Under the pieces are notes generated by a model. The model was not told where the DNA came from. It searched no databases and saw only the letters and a program-made list of their open reading frames with translations. Below, piece by piece: positions 41,690 through 55,100 of a stretch of 64,000 bases of DNA. The translations under genes were made by a program, and so were the position numbers. Position 1 is the stretch's first letter, and every line of letters begins with the position of its first letter. Source of the stretch: Siphonodentalium dalli (taxonomy: Eukaryota > Mollusca > Scaphopoda > Gadilida > Siphonodentaliidae); assembly GCA_032622095.1 (NCBI GenBank), contig CP136066.1:8889784-8953783 (forward strand), read 5' to 3'.

Positions 41690-42845
41690 GTTAATGCAGG
41701 AGCGGATATATTGGTATCTCACAGGTAGGCCCCCGAAGTTTGATAGCTCTACTATAACAGAAACCTGCCCAACAGCGAGCGAGGTTCGGTGGGTTCAGAC
41801 TTTTTGCAAATTCCAACAAAAATCAAAGGGGGGAAATTGTCTAAAAAATGAAACATCGAGCTAAAAAATTTCTGAGTAGTGCATATGATAGATAGTATCC
41901 AAGCGCAACTTATTGATGTCTGCTTAATTGGCGCTAAGGTCGAAGGTTTACTCGTAGCGAGGCTTTATAATGTAAATAAGTTTTGTTAAGTGCTGTATCA
42001 CTAACCTATTTTTCTCGCCAAATCCGACCGGGTTAATGAAGGAGCGAGCTAATGCAGGAGCAGGTACGTCGATATACTTCTGATAATATCCGAAAGTTTG
42101 ACCGCTCTACTATCAAAGCAACCTGACCAACGGAGAACTCGTGTTCAGGTGGGTTCAAATTGGCAAATTCCAACAAAAACCAAAAGTTGAAAAATACTTC
42201 AAAATATCAAATACGGAGTTACAATTTTGCTGATGAGCGGGTGTGATAGGGGTATCAACGCCCAACTCTGGTGCAATTTCTTAAGTTTCAGAGCAAAGGG
42301 TTTACTAGTGGCGACGCGATATAGCGTAATACGCACTACATGCAGATTAACACAGCCTGCCATAGATATATGGCAAAACTCGAAATTATCCAATATTCCC
42401 GTCAAATTCAAACAGGCTAATGAAGGAGCGAGTGAAATGCGCTAGCAGGTACATCGGTATACAATAGATACATCCTGGAAGTTTGACTGTCGTTGTTTAA
42501 AAGCAATCCGTTTAACAGAGAGCTTGCATCGGTGCGGGTCGAGGCTTTCGGCAAATTCCGTGACATGTACTAACTTTTAAAATAAATGCGCAATGAGTTA
42601 ATCAGGATTAAGTGCCCGATATTACATGCATTCACATGTTAATAGGAAAATACCACCGGATGACTGTATACACTAGGACATTTATTAATATTAATATAAT
42701 GCAGGGACAGGTACGTCGGTATACTGTCAGATTGCCCGCAAATTTTGACCGCTCTGCTATAAAAGCAACCTGCCCAACGGAGAGCTCGGTTAGGAATGGT
42801 TCACACGTTTTGAAAAATTCCACCAAAACTCAATGGGAGTGGGGG
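41690..42845 (+). repeat. Degenerate ~350-bp tandem units, four copies
   Basis: Units start near 41,693, 42,050, 42,420 and 42,700, each with GAGCG...GCAGGAGC..GGTA-like text, a GTTTGA(T/C)...GCTCTACTATA segment, CC(TG)CCCAAC(A/G)G-AGAG and a GGGTTCA..TTTGCAAATTCC segment. They diverge strongly from each other, so the repeat is old. No coding potential. Confidence 0.6.
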
Positions 42846-43541
42846 TGGAATCTCGAATCCAGATAATGCAAAATTGACGAGTGGATGTGATGGGTAGTAT
42901 CTATGTGCAACTTTAGTGCGATTTTTGTGCGAACGACTATAGAATGTTGCACGGCCGTAGCATTATATTAATGATATATATCTTAAGACTTTCATGGCTT
43001 ACAGTGGTATGTAGTATTTCGCTTATGTAGTGTGAGAGTGTTTGTTATAAATTAGCAGCCAGGGTTGTGGCGTATTGCATAATATTAGTATCATTATAAC
43101 AATCGTAACAAGAGACTAAGGGCAGTAATCGCCACGACAGTTTTAACAAATAAATCCGCATATATCATTAATAATTACCAACAGGTCGAAATTCTGAACT
43201 TACAATCCATGTCTATGATCTTTTTCTCATTCATTTCTTTTAATTATTTAATATATAATTTCCATATAATATAAAGATTGTGTTCATTAAAAATTAAATA
43301 TTCCATGGAAGTATAAAATTTCTGGCATTTCAGAAATTTAAATCCTAGTTTTTTCTTATAATCTTTAACATATTTATTTTGTAGGTTAGTGCCAGGGAAT
43401 CTTACGTTTTTCATGGGCATAAAAATTATTACTATGAATACTTTGTGATAGTTTTGAGTTTAAAAAAAAAAAATTTAGGGCCGATTTTACAGACCGTAAA
43501 TTAGGGCCGATGAGATCGGCCCCTGGCACTGAAAGGGTTAA

Positions 43542-44521
43542 GCCGTAGTTTGCCGTAAGAATTCCCATACACCGGAAACCATCGCGTGCTGTCTGCTTAT
43601 CGATGCGGCTTTTATCGGGAATTCCCTGTGCTTTGTTTTCAGTTCTTTGGCAAAAGACACGTATCTAACGTTGGACATCAATTATTCTATACTATATACA
43701 GATACTTGTGTTTGCGTTCAATCGAGAGGCGATGTTTCACTGTTGTATCACAGCGGCATCCGACGGACGGCGTTCTGAAAAGAAACAAAGAGTAGAAAGT
43801 TCCGCTATAATGTCCGTCCATTAAATGTGAGTGTTTATATTCGAGAATTCCCAGATACATCTGAGCAAGAACACGCTTTAGAAATATACTCTATTGTAAA
43901 GGACATCACACGTAGGTAAATCAAGGCGAGATAAAGTGTTCCAAGTACATTGTCGAACGCAGCATCAGTACTAATCTATGTCTCGCCATTGTTCAACATC
44001 TAGGTCACATGTGTAAGATATTTATTGAACATCGGAGATAAGCACCGGAACTTTTTTTTTGCAATTTGTTTAACTGTTTGCGGGTAGAGTTATGCACATC
44101 GCATTGTAGCTAACTGGAACAAACTATATATACATACATGATATAAAGCAATTGGAATTCGTATTCACGTTATATCGGCCGACGTTATATCATGCAGAAA
44201 GGATTTGCCTCTGTATAATGAGTTGCATTCAGAAGGGATGAGGCGACAGTGAAAATGGGTTGGGTGTATTGCTACCACTAATCTTGGTAAAATGTTTTCA
44301 CGACTGATTTCATAAACTATTGATTGATGACTAAAACAACAAGATAGAATTAGAAGTAGTATTTTGTCATATTAAATGTTGGGTTGGAATCTGCAACAGT
44401 TCAAGGTTTGTAGCACAAGATAGGAGAAGTGTCCCAAGTATTGAGATTTTGATCTGGAGCTAAGCCTGGTGGAGGGGTGTGGTCTGTTTGAAATTTAAAC
44501 TTGGAAACAATAAAACGCGTG
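43542..44521. other. No gene recognised; dispersed repeat at 43,800-43,990
   Basis: CCGCTATAATGTCCGTCCAT through TGTCTCGCCATTGTT is repeated at 50,703-50,897 in the same orientation, and its first part again at about 51,262. The rest holds nothing recognised. Confidence 0.55.
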
Positions 44522-44976
44522 TGTAACACTCTCGAGACGACTACGAGTTAGGTAAGTTGGGTTAATTTTAGCTGAAAGTTCAATGTCTTTAGCTTGATAG
44601 TCCGGTGTCCTGAATTGTTGGGAATTATGGATGACCTATAATTATGGGTCGTTGACTTTTGGAGTTAAAAGCTTTGTCAAAGCGGATTATGAATTGTCCA
44701 TCTGGTTTGATGTAAGCGACACCTGTTCCCAGCAGATCACGACATTTGATGGGCTAGGGGCGTTGTCCTTTTCAGCGTATATATACTAGGAGAGCAAAGC
44801 TCTCGGGGACTTGTTAAAACTCTTGCGGACTCTTGTTCAGAACTTGTTGAAGAGAACATGTTATTATATTTTACTCCGTGGCCGCCTGATGTGACATTGT
44901 AATAATTGTACAATAAATTTCATCAACGTGTTTCCGAGAATTCCAACTTAATGGTTAGAACCTGGGGAGTGCTACA
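44522..44976 (+). repeat. Left LTR
   Basis: 455 bp, TG...CA ends. Contains TATATATA at 44,778-44,785 followed by a GAGAGC/GCTCTC hairpin, and AATAAA at 44,912-44,917, giving a plausible U3-R-U5 layout. It lacks a 10-bp segment (CTCTGAGTGG-type) found in the right LTR. Confidence 0.9.
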
Positions 44977-47545
44977 TTCCCGAGATGGTGCCGTGAGCAG
45001 GATATTTCTTGGAATTCTTGGACAGGTGGTCACGGAAGAAAAATATGGAGGAAACCAAAAGGACGAAATAAGGTATATATGAGGCAATTTGCAATTCATT
45101 GGCTGGTTCACCTGGTTCACAACCCGTATAGCTATTAGGTCATTTATCTGTAGTTTAAATTGTTGCGTCAATTTTTCCATATAAGGGTTTCAAAAATCGT
45201 TGCGTCGATTTGAAATAAAGATTGTTTGTTTTTCGAGGTATTATTGTTACATGTACGCTCGGTGTGAATAGCCTAATTGAACAAAATGTGGTTAAAGCAA
45301 AAAAGTTGTTCAGGGAATATACAGTTATAGTTTAAATTGTTGCGTCAATTTTTCTATATTAGGTATGCTTGGAAATTACCGTTATGGTTGGCGTTTTTCT
45401 ATGTCGAGTTGTTATTTATCAACTATATAGGAAATAATCGCTGGAATATAATGTGTGTCCATCGTTATATGGTATCCAAATTGATAAGATTGATTTTTAC
45501 AATCTACACGTGAAGATTCCAGTGAATTATTCAATGAGGCATATATATACAGAGGTAGTGAATATGCCGCAGTTGTTTGTCTGTTTGATTTTAAACAAGC
45601 GAGTTTGGTTGAACATTTTCAGAGCAAAGAAATCTGTCACAAGGTTATTGTTAAATAATTTAAACAGTGTCTTTGATGCCTATTATGGTCTATATAGTAG
45701 GAGTTTGTCAAAATGCAAAAGTAGTCCGGTTTGATATAAGTTTTGGTTTTGAGAAAAGAACTTTAGAGATAATTAAGTTGTTTTGAGCAAGCTGAGGGCG
45801 TATATATTATTAACGCACCTTTGGTAAACTTGTTTGAGGTTGAATAAATTATTTTTGAATAATGTGAGTCACTAAACAAAAATGTTCTAGGAAATTCTGG
45901 TTATACAAGTACTAAATTGTCACAGCATTATGCAAGTTATATAGGTATAGAACATTTACTGATGATTTTAGGATGTTGTCAAGTTAATCAGTATGATTTT
46001 AGTGAGTTCTGGTTTTTAAACGAATTGTGGGTTCAGTTTCTGTTAAGGCTGTTCTGTCGGTCAATTGAGCGTATAATATTAAGTTTATTGTGCTCAGATT
46101 ATCAATTCGAAAACATTGGTCATTTATGACAGTTTGTCAAGAAAACTGGTTACGTCCAGCGAGATATATCTTGAAATAAAAGAAATTAGTTGAAGTAATT
46201 CGGAAAATTTTAAATTACAGACATTATAGTCACTTGAAGTTTGAAGTATTGTTTGGGAATGTTCAATTTAGCCAAATGATTCCAATGTTTTGCAAGAATA
46301 TCTACACGGATGGTCAGTGGTATTTTGTGTTATGACACACCCAGATTGGGTTAAAATGTCGATTTTAAAAATAGATAGATCGCTGTACATGTATCGCCAT
46401 TGTATATAGGCGTTATCAAATTGGTTTTAATGTGTTCAAGTTTCGAACAAACCAAAGTTGATCAGAGTTGACAAGTCGGAAAGTCAGAAATGTATCTGAA
46501 TAATCAATTATGTTGTGCCCATACAAGAAAAGAATGGCTAGAAAATTGATTATGCCATAATTACATCTATTACGTGTATTCTGAGAGTGTCTGTAAGTGT
46601 TAATCAGACTAACATGCTATCCAGTATGTCTAAATGTTTGTGGACGGCACCGAGTACACGTAATAATATACATGTAGAATATAAAAGAAGAAAAACAAAG
46701 AACTTACTTTTTAAGGAGTTGTCAGAGAAAAGCACATGAATGGAACCGAAAATAGTCCTATTAATTCCATGGAAGATATACGGATTAAAGACACCAATTG
46801 AACCATAACTATGTTGGGAACTTGTCATTAAGAAATATATCCGTTCCCACAGAAAATTTGTATACAACGGATGTACAGCACCAACGAGACACTATTAGGA
46901 ACGTATAGTCCATGTGAATGATCTGGTGATTTTGAGAAAATTCAACATCCAATTGTTGTGGTCAAAATTAATGAAATTCCGCAATGAGGTGCTCGTCTAT
47001 TCAAAACACCAGATTCAAATATTGCCTTAGGGCATCAATTATTGAGGCTAGCTATCGGACAGGGGACTGAGTTGACCTTTGAAGATTATTCATGCATGCT
47101 AACTTAATTAAGTCGTTGTCCACCCACAGTGGTCGATAATGCAGGCCCGTTAACGCGGCATGCGTGTATGACCAATTTGGCGTGAACAAAACATTTCTCA
47201 TGGCCACCAATTGACCAGTATCGAGATAATTAGTGTTGTGAAGTCTTTATAGATAGTACGACATCTGTTCTGTGTCACATCGAGTGTTACCAAAACAAAT
47301 TTGCATATTTTCAAATTAGGAGTTGTCTGAGTTCATGAAATTATAAGTTAGGAGTTGTTTATCGATTTTTGTTAAAGGGACATGCGAATGAAAATTAGCT
47401 TACGCATATCGTTTAAGAATTGTCGGAGGTCATGAAAATAAAAGTTGTATAGTGAACCATTGAATGGTTTTAAAGGGACATTTCATGATAATAATGTAGG
47501 TTGTATTAAAAACCCATATATAATTAGCTATGTGAACCATGCAGT

Positions 47546-48497
47546 AAGCCAAGCAAATTGTCTCAGGGGTTGTACCTTTTATTCCGTTGTTTCACAAGGA
47601 ATAACTATATATGAAATATTTGACATTTATGTCAAATGTCCGTAATTGGTGTGGGTGTTACATGATAGTTGTTAGAATTACTAGCTGACAAGCTATAGAT
47701 TACTCGACGGGTATGCCCAAATACGGGGCCCGTGATATTTGATTTGGCGTTCCAAGTTTATGGAATCGTGCTTTGACACAAATGACGAGATTTAACTTGT
47801 CGGCGCTAATGATGTTGTAAAACGTTTATGTAATAGAGCATTAAGTTACATGCTGGTATACATGGAGATGTTTAGTTTGGCATTCCAGGTTAATGGATAG
47901 CGATTTTTACGTGACATGCGTGATTTTAACACGCCGTGCCAAAGATTTCTAAAATCTCAGTTGATAGAGCATTTGTGCAAGACCGTTTTGTACCATGCTC
48001 GTATTTGTAGAAGCTTGGAGCCAAAGCAAATTGTCTCAGGGGTTGTACATTTTATTCCGTTGTTTCACAAGGAATAACTATATATGAAATATTTGACATT
48101 TATGTAAAATGTCCGTAATTGGTGTGGGTGTTACATGATAGTTGTTAGAGTTACTAGCTGACAAGCTATAGATTACTCGACGGGTATGCCCAAATACGGG
48201 GGCCCGTGATATTTGATTTGGCATTCCAAGTTTATGGAATTGTGCTTTGACACAAATGACGAGATTTAACTTGTCGGCGCTAATAATGTTGTAAAACGTT
48301 TATGTAATAGAGCATTAAGTTACATGCTGGTATACATGGAGATGTTTAGTTTGGCATTCCAGGTTAATGGATAGCGATTTTTACGTGACATGCGTGATTT
48401 TAACACGCCGTGCCAAAGATTTCTAAAATCTCAGTTGATAGAGCATTTGTGCAAGATCGTTTTGTACCATGCTCGTATTTGTAGAAGCTTGGAGCCA
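47546..48497 (+). repeat. Tandem duplication inside the LTR element (2 x ~475 bp)
   Basis: AAGCAAATTGTCTCAGGGGT at 47,551 recurs at 48,024, and the two copies stay in register to GTAGAAGCTTGGAGCCAA at their ends. They differ at only a few bases. Confidence 0.9.
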
Positions 48498-49171
48498 AAT
48501 TAAAATGTGAATTGGTTAGATTGTCATTTCAAGGTTGAAATCATGTTCTACACGTATAAGCGTGTTGTAACGCTATTGACATTACCCAGATAATTCATTT
48601 CAGTTCTTACACAACGTATATGAAGTCCTTTCCACTAGACAGTATTGAACCTTTATTTATGCCCAAATTCATGATCAAGTTGAAAATTATTCAACTTTCG
48701 TATCGAACAAGGCGGTTTAAGCCATGACGGGAAGTCACACCCTTGATATTAAACCATATTGATCCTTTGTCAAATGTCGCCCGAATTCAAGGTCAAATTG
48801 AAATTCATTCCAATTTTCGTACCGACACAAGGCGATTATTTGAACATAGCTATGACGATGGGATCGACGCCTCTATCGTTTGGATCTGGAATCGCTGGAT
48901 ATTCGGAATGGAGCCTGGACGAAAGGAGTTAATAGGGAGGCCACTTTTAACTCCCAACACGGAATGAGAAGCTAATATTCCAGGATGGTGCCATTCTCCT
49001 GTTCAGAACAATTCCTGCTATCGACGATTCGGATTATGACATTCATGTGTTAAAACTTATGTTTTATTGTGTTAAATGTATATTCCAATTGAGATAGTTT
49101 GGATCTCCACTCACGGAATTATCAAGTTTTTTGTCTTAGGACAAAAATCTTGAAAAAGGTGATGAGAGTTA

Positions 49172-49636
49172 TGTAACACTCTCGAGACGACTACGAGTTA
49201 GGTAAGTTGGGTTAATTTTAGCTGAAAGTTCAATGGCTTTAGCTTGATAGTCCGGTGTCCTGAATTGTTGGGAATTATAGCTCTGAGTGGATGACCTATA
49301 ATTATGGGTCGTTGACTTTTGGAGTTAAAAGCTTTGTCAAAGCGGATTATGAATTGTCCATCTGGTTTGATGTAAGCGACACCTGTTCCCAGCAGATCAC
49401 GACATTTGATGGGCTAGGGGCGTTGTCCTTTTCAGCGTATATATACTAGGAGAGCAAAGCTCTCGGGGACTTGTTAAAACTCTTGCGGACTCTTGTTCAG
49501 AACTTGTTGAAGAGAACATGTTATTATATTTTACTCCGTGGCCGCCTGATGTGACATTGTAATAATTGTACAATAAATTTCATCAACGTGTTTCCGAGAA
49601 TTCCAACTTAATGGTTAGAACCTGGGGAGTGCTACA
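49172..49636 (+). repeat. Right LTR
   Basis: 465 bp, near-identical to 44,522-44,976 apart from a 10-bp indel near 49,280 and a few substitutions. TATATATA at 49,438-49,445 and AATAAA at 49,572-49,577 are conserved. It could still drive outward transcription. Confidence 0.9.
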
Positions 49637-49914
49637 CGTGTATTGTAGTCTATTGCGTTTGTTCATGTCTGTTAAAAACATCGAAACACGAAAAGTCCCC
49701 CGGGTTAGTTAAAATGTATCTTGAGCATACAATTTATGAGGTCTATATACCGGCAATTTGTGTAATTGTCGACATGTATTGACCGCACTACTATATCTCT
49801 TACACTTCATTTTTGAGGTTCAAATGGGTACAAATAAATTGTAATGGACAATGAGTCATCACGCACACATGAAAACCCCCCGGAAATAACTAAAGGGTAA
49901 TACATGTCCACGAT

Positions 49915-50062
49915 TAATACTGGTCTCCATGTACAAGGGTAGAGAAACTGCGTCCAGTACCATCCACGGGGAAACACACACATACATGTACACGATTAAT
50001 ACTGGTCTCCATGTACAAGGGTAGAGAAACTGTGTCCAGTACCATCCACGGGGACACCCACA
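49915..50062 (+). repeat. Two-copy tandem repeat (~73 bp)
   Basis: CACGATTAATACTGGTCTCC followed by ATGTACAAGGGTAGAGAAAC occurs twice, at 49,910 and 49,991. It produces the repetitive minus-strand frames here, which I do not treat as genes. Confidence 0.85.
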
Positions 50063-50276
50063 CATCCACCAACTCTCTTTCGATCCATTTCCTAGACATA
50101 CCCAATCAATTCTGGAGAGAACACAGTTTGCGAACAGATTAGCACCGTTTGTCCCCATGGATTGCTGAAAAACAGTAGGGTTGGTCAGGGTACAAGTTGA
50201 CTGACACCCAGTCTTCCGTAGTCAGCTAAGCGGTAGAAGCCGCCTCGATAATTTGAACACAACGCCGGCTTAACTA

Positions 50277-51280
50277 TCAACTTTATCAATGAGATTTGCC
50301 GATGAAAGGTAAGCATTAGGCTAGTATATAGCTGACTGCTATTTCATATAATTCATGTACTTTCGATTTAGAAAACCTTATTGAAAGATTGACAGTCAAC
50401 CGGCACATCTACCCGTTCCAATTCGCTGTCGTTTTATGCGCCTCGTTCACAGTATTGACGTATCCGTTCCAATTCGCTGTCGTTTTATGCGCCCCTCGTT
50501 CACAGTATTGACGTATCCGTTCCAATTCGCTGTCGTTTTATGCGCCTCGTTCACAGTATTGACGTATCCGTTCCAATTCGCTGTCGTTTTATGCCCCTCG
50601 TTCACAGTATTGACGTATCCGCTCCCATCGGACGCGTGTTGCAAACTCACTAAAGTTGCATTAGCGTAACAACCAACGTTGAAGAACGCTGCGCTAAAGT
50701 TTCGCTATAATGTCCGTCCATTAAATGTGAAGACTTAGTGTTTATGTTGGAAACTTCCCCGATTCATCTGAGCGAGGAAATGCTTTAGCAATATACTCTA
50801 TTATAAAACACATCACACGTAGGTTAATCGAGGTGATACAATGTACAATGTACAATGTCGAACGCAGCATCAGTAATATTCTATATCTCGCCATTGTCTT
50901 GTCTTCTGTTTTGAGGGTCATATGCCCTTTGTCCGTTCAATGGGTATAATTCAGTTATAATGGACATTCAGCCATCACCAACCCTTGATAAAACATCAAC
51001 TTTATCAATGAAATTTGCCGATGAAAGGTAGCAAGCAATCGGTTAGAGTATAGCTGACTGATGAAATATAATATATGTACTTTCGCTTCAGAAATCCTTA
51101 TTGAAAGATCGGACATACCTACCCGTTCGCCATCGATGCATGTGCCTCGTTGAAAGTATTGAAGTGTCCGTGCCCAAGTTCACCGATTAACCCGGACGCG
51201 TGTCACTTAGGTTGCATTGCATTTCTGTAACAACCAACGTTGAAGAACGGTGCGCTAATATTTCGCTATAATGTCCCGCC
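50277..51280 (+). repeat. Direct duplication (~720-bp spacing) around a 51-bp array
   Basis: CAACTTTATCAATGAGATTT and the following GCCGATGAAAGGTA at 50,277 recur at 50,994; AACAACCAACGTTGAAGAACG at 50,668 recurs near 51,230. The first copy contains the expanded 51-bp repeat and the second a single diverged unit. Confidence 0.75.
50417..50625 (+). repeat. 51-bp tandem repeat, four copies
   Basis: Unit landmarked GTTCCAATTCGCTGTCGTTT and CGTTCACAGTATTGACGTAT. One copy has two extra C. The reading frames spanning it are repeat artefacts. Confidence 0.95.
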
Positions 51281-54200
51281 ATTAACCTGTTGGACCGATG
51301 TTGTGTATTAACGATAAATCACATATTCACGTAAGCAAGGCATTGCATAAACATACTATATTATTATATCTATTGTATCATTACATGCATTTCATATGAG
51401 GCGGGAAATATTGTCCTAACTACAGCATACATAAACAACAGAAATACACATGTACGTGTATGGGCACCTTAAACTAAAAGTTAGGTGTTAAGTGAACCAG
51501 TTCAATATTTAAGTCACTAGTTAAATTGGCAGAAACAAGACAGCCAGGTTACTTCAGAACTGGACATATTTGTATCTTTTCGCAGTGCTATGAAGTTACG
51601 AGTGATTTTGTTTTGTTTTGCGTGGTTCTGATTGGCAAATTAGCGATAACATATTATATTAATTTACTAAGGTCAAGTAAAGAGGCACAAGTTTACAGTT
51701 TCCGTTCGACGATGATCAAATTGTTCACCAGTTTGGAAATGTCATAATAATAATTGATAATTTCACGCCAACAATAGGTTGAAATTGTTCTGTTAGCTTG
51801 AGTTTCCAATAAGTACTGTTTGTGGAACTAGTTGTTTTAGACCAACATTTGCATTCTTCGTGCTTTTGGAAAATATTTGATTTTGATTTGAAATATCCCC
51901 CAGGTTCCTCCCCTGTCATCCAGTCAAAGTTCAAGTTAAAAACAGACAAAATCAGTAGATGTGAGGTACCAGGTGCGAAATTCGGAGCCGATGGGGTGCA
52001 AATTGAATTATGCGATTTTGGGAGTTTGGTCTGGTTCAATGGGGTGCAGTTGAAAATTACATGTGGATATCCTCTGTCAACTGAAGCCCTATATGGATAC
52101 GTTCCTACACACATATGCACATATTACTTCAGCGATTATGACAACCCATCGAAAATGGACAATTCGAAGTCAATTGTTGAAACAGACGATAATAATGGTT
52201 ACGATCGTATTCCTGCGAGATTATTTAATCAAGATGAACACATATATCATCAACCGGCGATAAAATACCAGTGCATTGCCTCGAATATTTTTCCATTGGT
52301 CAAGTAAGTCACATAGGCCATAACTGATTATTTCTTGCACGTCATGTGAACGTGCCATGGTGGTCGCCGTGGATATCTGAACCGCCGTTCGATTGCGGCA
52401 TAAGGGGAGTAACTCAAAACCGTTATTGGAATGGCATAATGTGTTTCATAGCATCAGTGCAAACGTTTTAAAGATACGGGCGGCGTTGGCGGTGGGTATG
52501 CTGTTAAAATATTCACCTCAGTCAAAAACCGCCACAAACAGAAAGACTGTGTTCTTAAACCAATCAGAAATATGGCATAAACAGTATGTTATTGTCAAAT
52601 GTTTTTCCTTTGTTATGTAAACAAATGCAAACAACATTACAGAACCTGGCTTTTGTTTAGATCCGGGTATGGTAAACATAAAGAGCGTTATTTCTACTGT
52701 TTTCCTGATATGGAAATAATAAAGAGCGTTTATATCATTTGTTTGCGATTAACCAATAGAATTTCGCCGTGTTATGTAAACGTACACCATCGTACGTCTT
52801 GTCGACAATATACTATTTACGCGCTGATTATATTTGGCATATGAACAAAACTATATATATTTTAATATCCCTTTGGTTGATGGCGATTTTAACAACGAAG
52901 GCCGCCCGTCCCTTTAAAGTATATTGTTATCTTCATTCCATTTCCTCTCTTCTGGTTGGCTGAGGTTGCGTCATATGGCGTAAATCACTTGTTACCCTCG
53001 AGGGTAACATTTCGGCAGTTGTTGACCGCACAGCTCACGGGTTAGGAACTGCTCGGTGAGAAAAGATCCTCTTGTTATTTTCGGTCCAGTTTACTATCGA
53101 TCCGTGTCCAGTTCACTTGCGAGTTTGTTTTACTTGGTCCAAAACAAACGTGCTTTACGCCATGTACCAAACTACCGTATCGCAATAACCATTAGCGATT
53201 AAATTCAAACAAAAGTGAGTCTAGTGAAGTTTTAGTTCAAACATATGTGCACACTTATTTTAACAAAATATGTTGCATAGTTGTTCGGGTAGTGAACGTA
53301 TCTTATCAATGGTGAACTGGGACCCATCACTAGTGATCTGGAACATTTCTTAAAATGGATAAATTCTACGATTCCACATTTAATTAACAATTTCCAACTA
53401 GTATGTCTTGATAGTTGATGTAGATGGCAATGTATGTACAACAAATGAACTGCATATATATACATCTGTTGCGCGTAAAACTTGCGTTATTTACCATGGG
53501 AAAATACTCAGTGACCTTGACAAGATCGGATAAGAACTGGACCGAATATCGGAAGAGGTATCAGCCTCGCAGAGCAGTTTCTACCCCCATGGCTCAATTG
53601 TTACCAGTAAACATAGAACTACGAAAAACTCAACGCACCGAGATTACATCACAGTTCTCTAATAATTTCCGAAAACACGCATTTTATAAACCCCACTGTT
53701 TCGTAACAACCGCGAACTGTGGTGTTTGCTAATTTGCATAATTGTTGTCTTTAATTTGCAATTAAAGCACGCTATATATTAAATGTTGTTATCACAGACA
53801 TAAATCCACTGTAAGGTGTAATGTTCCTATTGGATCTTTTTATATCAATAATGAATACCGTGGAACAATTAGATAAACCTTATTTAGCAGTTGGTATGTA
53901 CTGTAGAAAATTGAACACACGGTGTACATACGTCACAAATACGTTTCTGTACTAAGCTCTAAATATCAAATAGCTATACTCTTTACTATTTATCAATCGA
54001 CAATTTTCTTCGGTTATACATTCCTCCGACTTCACATGAATAGCCTTATGTTGCGTAACAGTGTGTAACAGTTGTCAATTTATTTTGGCACCACTACAAC
54101 GTGTAAGTTTCACATTTTAGCGTTCTAGAAATTAACACGCCTTTACGTTAATTTAAAACGACACCGAACATTTCGCCGCATGACTACTCTATTTCGAAAT

Positions 54201-54454
54201 TGCTTTACTCCTCCTTCCGTGAACCGATTCTCACCATGCGAGCAGAAAACTAACCGGACAATAGCTCCGCAAATGATGGGTGTATCAATTGATCCAAAAT
54301 GTGAACGTTTTATTTTCTAAAAAGCGAGGATTCCAATATAAAATTAACTATTCGAGCTGGATTCATGAATATACGCTCGTACTTAGGTATGCCATTGAGG
54401 AGGTTCGTGTACTCATTTGTCAGATAACAAAACAGTTGTCACCCTTGTTTTCGT
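51281..54454. other. No confident gene; ATAAAGAGCG motifs near 52,680 and 52,720
   Basis: The longest frame (51,822-52,307 plus, 161 codons) has no ATG near its start and overlaps a 131-codon minus frame; no motif is visible. Two ATAAAGAGCGTT motifs lie 41 bases apart at about 52,679-52,720, followed by ACCAATAGAAT. Confidence 0.4.
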
Positions 54455-54561
54455 GAGACACGGTGATTTGTCGCCGCTCTCGACCTGGAATGTCACCATC
54501 GGGCCTGGTAGCCCTCGGGTAACATTCCATGTCTCGAGCGGGCGACAAATCCCCGTGTCTC
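54455..54561. repeat. Fold-back element, ~45-bp arms
   Basis: GAGACACGGTGATTTGTCGC is mirrored by GCGACAAATCCCCGTGTCTC, and the arms continue to GGAATGT / ACATTCC around a short loop. A few mismatches. Confidence 0.8.
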
Positions 54562-55100
54562 CCTCAATCGCTGGCGAGAACTGTATATATGCCTTTAAAG
54601 TATATTGTTTTGCGTTTAGTTCAACAACCTCGTTGAACTCATTATCTGAATATTTCCCCCAATAAATAGGACTCCTTCTGTAATTGCATTAGTTGCCATC
54701 TAAATATGTTGACCAATCACCGAACAGAATATAGTGTAATACACAGACGGCATATTTACAAATAGCTCTCTTATATAGTATATAGTTTCCTCTCACATGA
54801 ACTGCCGGTGATTCGAACCGTGTCTGTACCATTGCGACCTCTGTCCTCTGACTTCTCGAAAAGTAAAGATGAATAAACACACAACGTAACATGCAAATGC
54901 ATTTATTTTATCATCATGCCATGTTGTCATTGCACTTAATAATAAGTGTATGTATGTAGGGTGTGTAGTTTTTATGTTTTCATCACACATTAGAATATAA
55001 TAATGTTGGGTGTTTTTGCTGACTTATCAGTTCTCTTTCGTCTCACTTGAAGTAGAATATGTGTGACACAGGACGATTATCGTGTATGTTTAAGGATATT
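54562..55100. other. No gene recognised
   Basis: Only short overlapping frames; nothing supported. Confidence 0.4.

Larger units (their letters stand above)
40687..43537. mobile_element. piggyBac-like non-autonomous element, 2.85 kb
   Basis: Left end TCCTTTCAGTGCCAGG and right end CCTGGCACTGAAAGGG are inverted repeats with one mismatch, each flanked by TTAA (40,683-40,686 and 43,538-43,541). No transposase is visible inside. The hairpin MITE at 40,731-40,803 is nested near the left end. The interior has four degenerate tandem units. Confidence 0.7.
44522..49636 (+). mobile_element. LTR retroelement without coding capacity (LARD-like)
   Basis: Two direct LTRs beginning TGTAACACTC and ending GTGCTACA enclose 4.2 kb, with a 4-bp target duplication CGTG on both sides (44,518-44,521 and 49,637-49,640). 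No gag, protease, RT or integrase motif is present in any frame of the interior, so it would depend on an autonomous partner. The LTRs are almost identical, which suggests recent insertion. The sequence after the left LTR (TGGTGCCGTGAGCAGG) may be the primer-binding site, and AAAAAGGTGATGAGAG before the right LTR may be the polypurine tract; neither is verified. Strand is set by the LTR polyadenylation signal. Confidence 0.88.

Noticed and set aside
45453-47645. Small frames inside the LTR element as gag or pol remnants
   Set aside because: None carries protease DTG/DSG, RT YxDD or integrase DDE motifs, and no zinc knuckle is seen.
50417-50669. Repetitive 67-77-codon frames on both strands
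   Set aside because: Products of the 51-bp tandem repeat.
51822-52307. 161-codon plus-strand frame
   Set aside because: Starts at GTG with no ATG nearby, overlaps a 131-codon minus frame, and shows no domain. A host exon cannot be excluded but is not supported.
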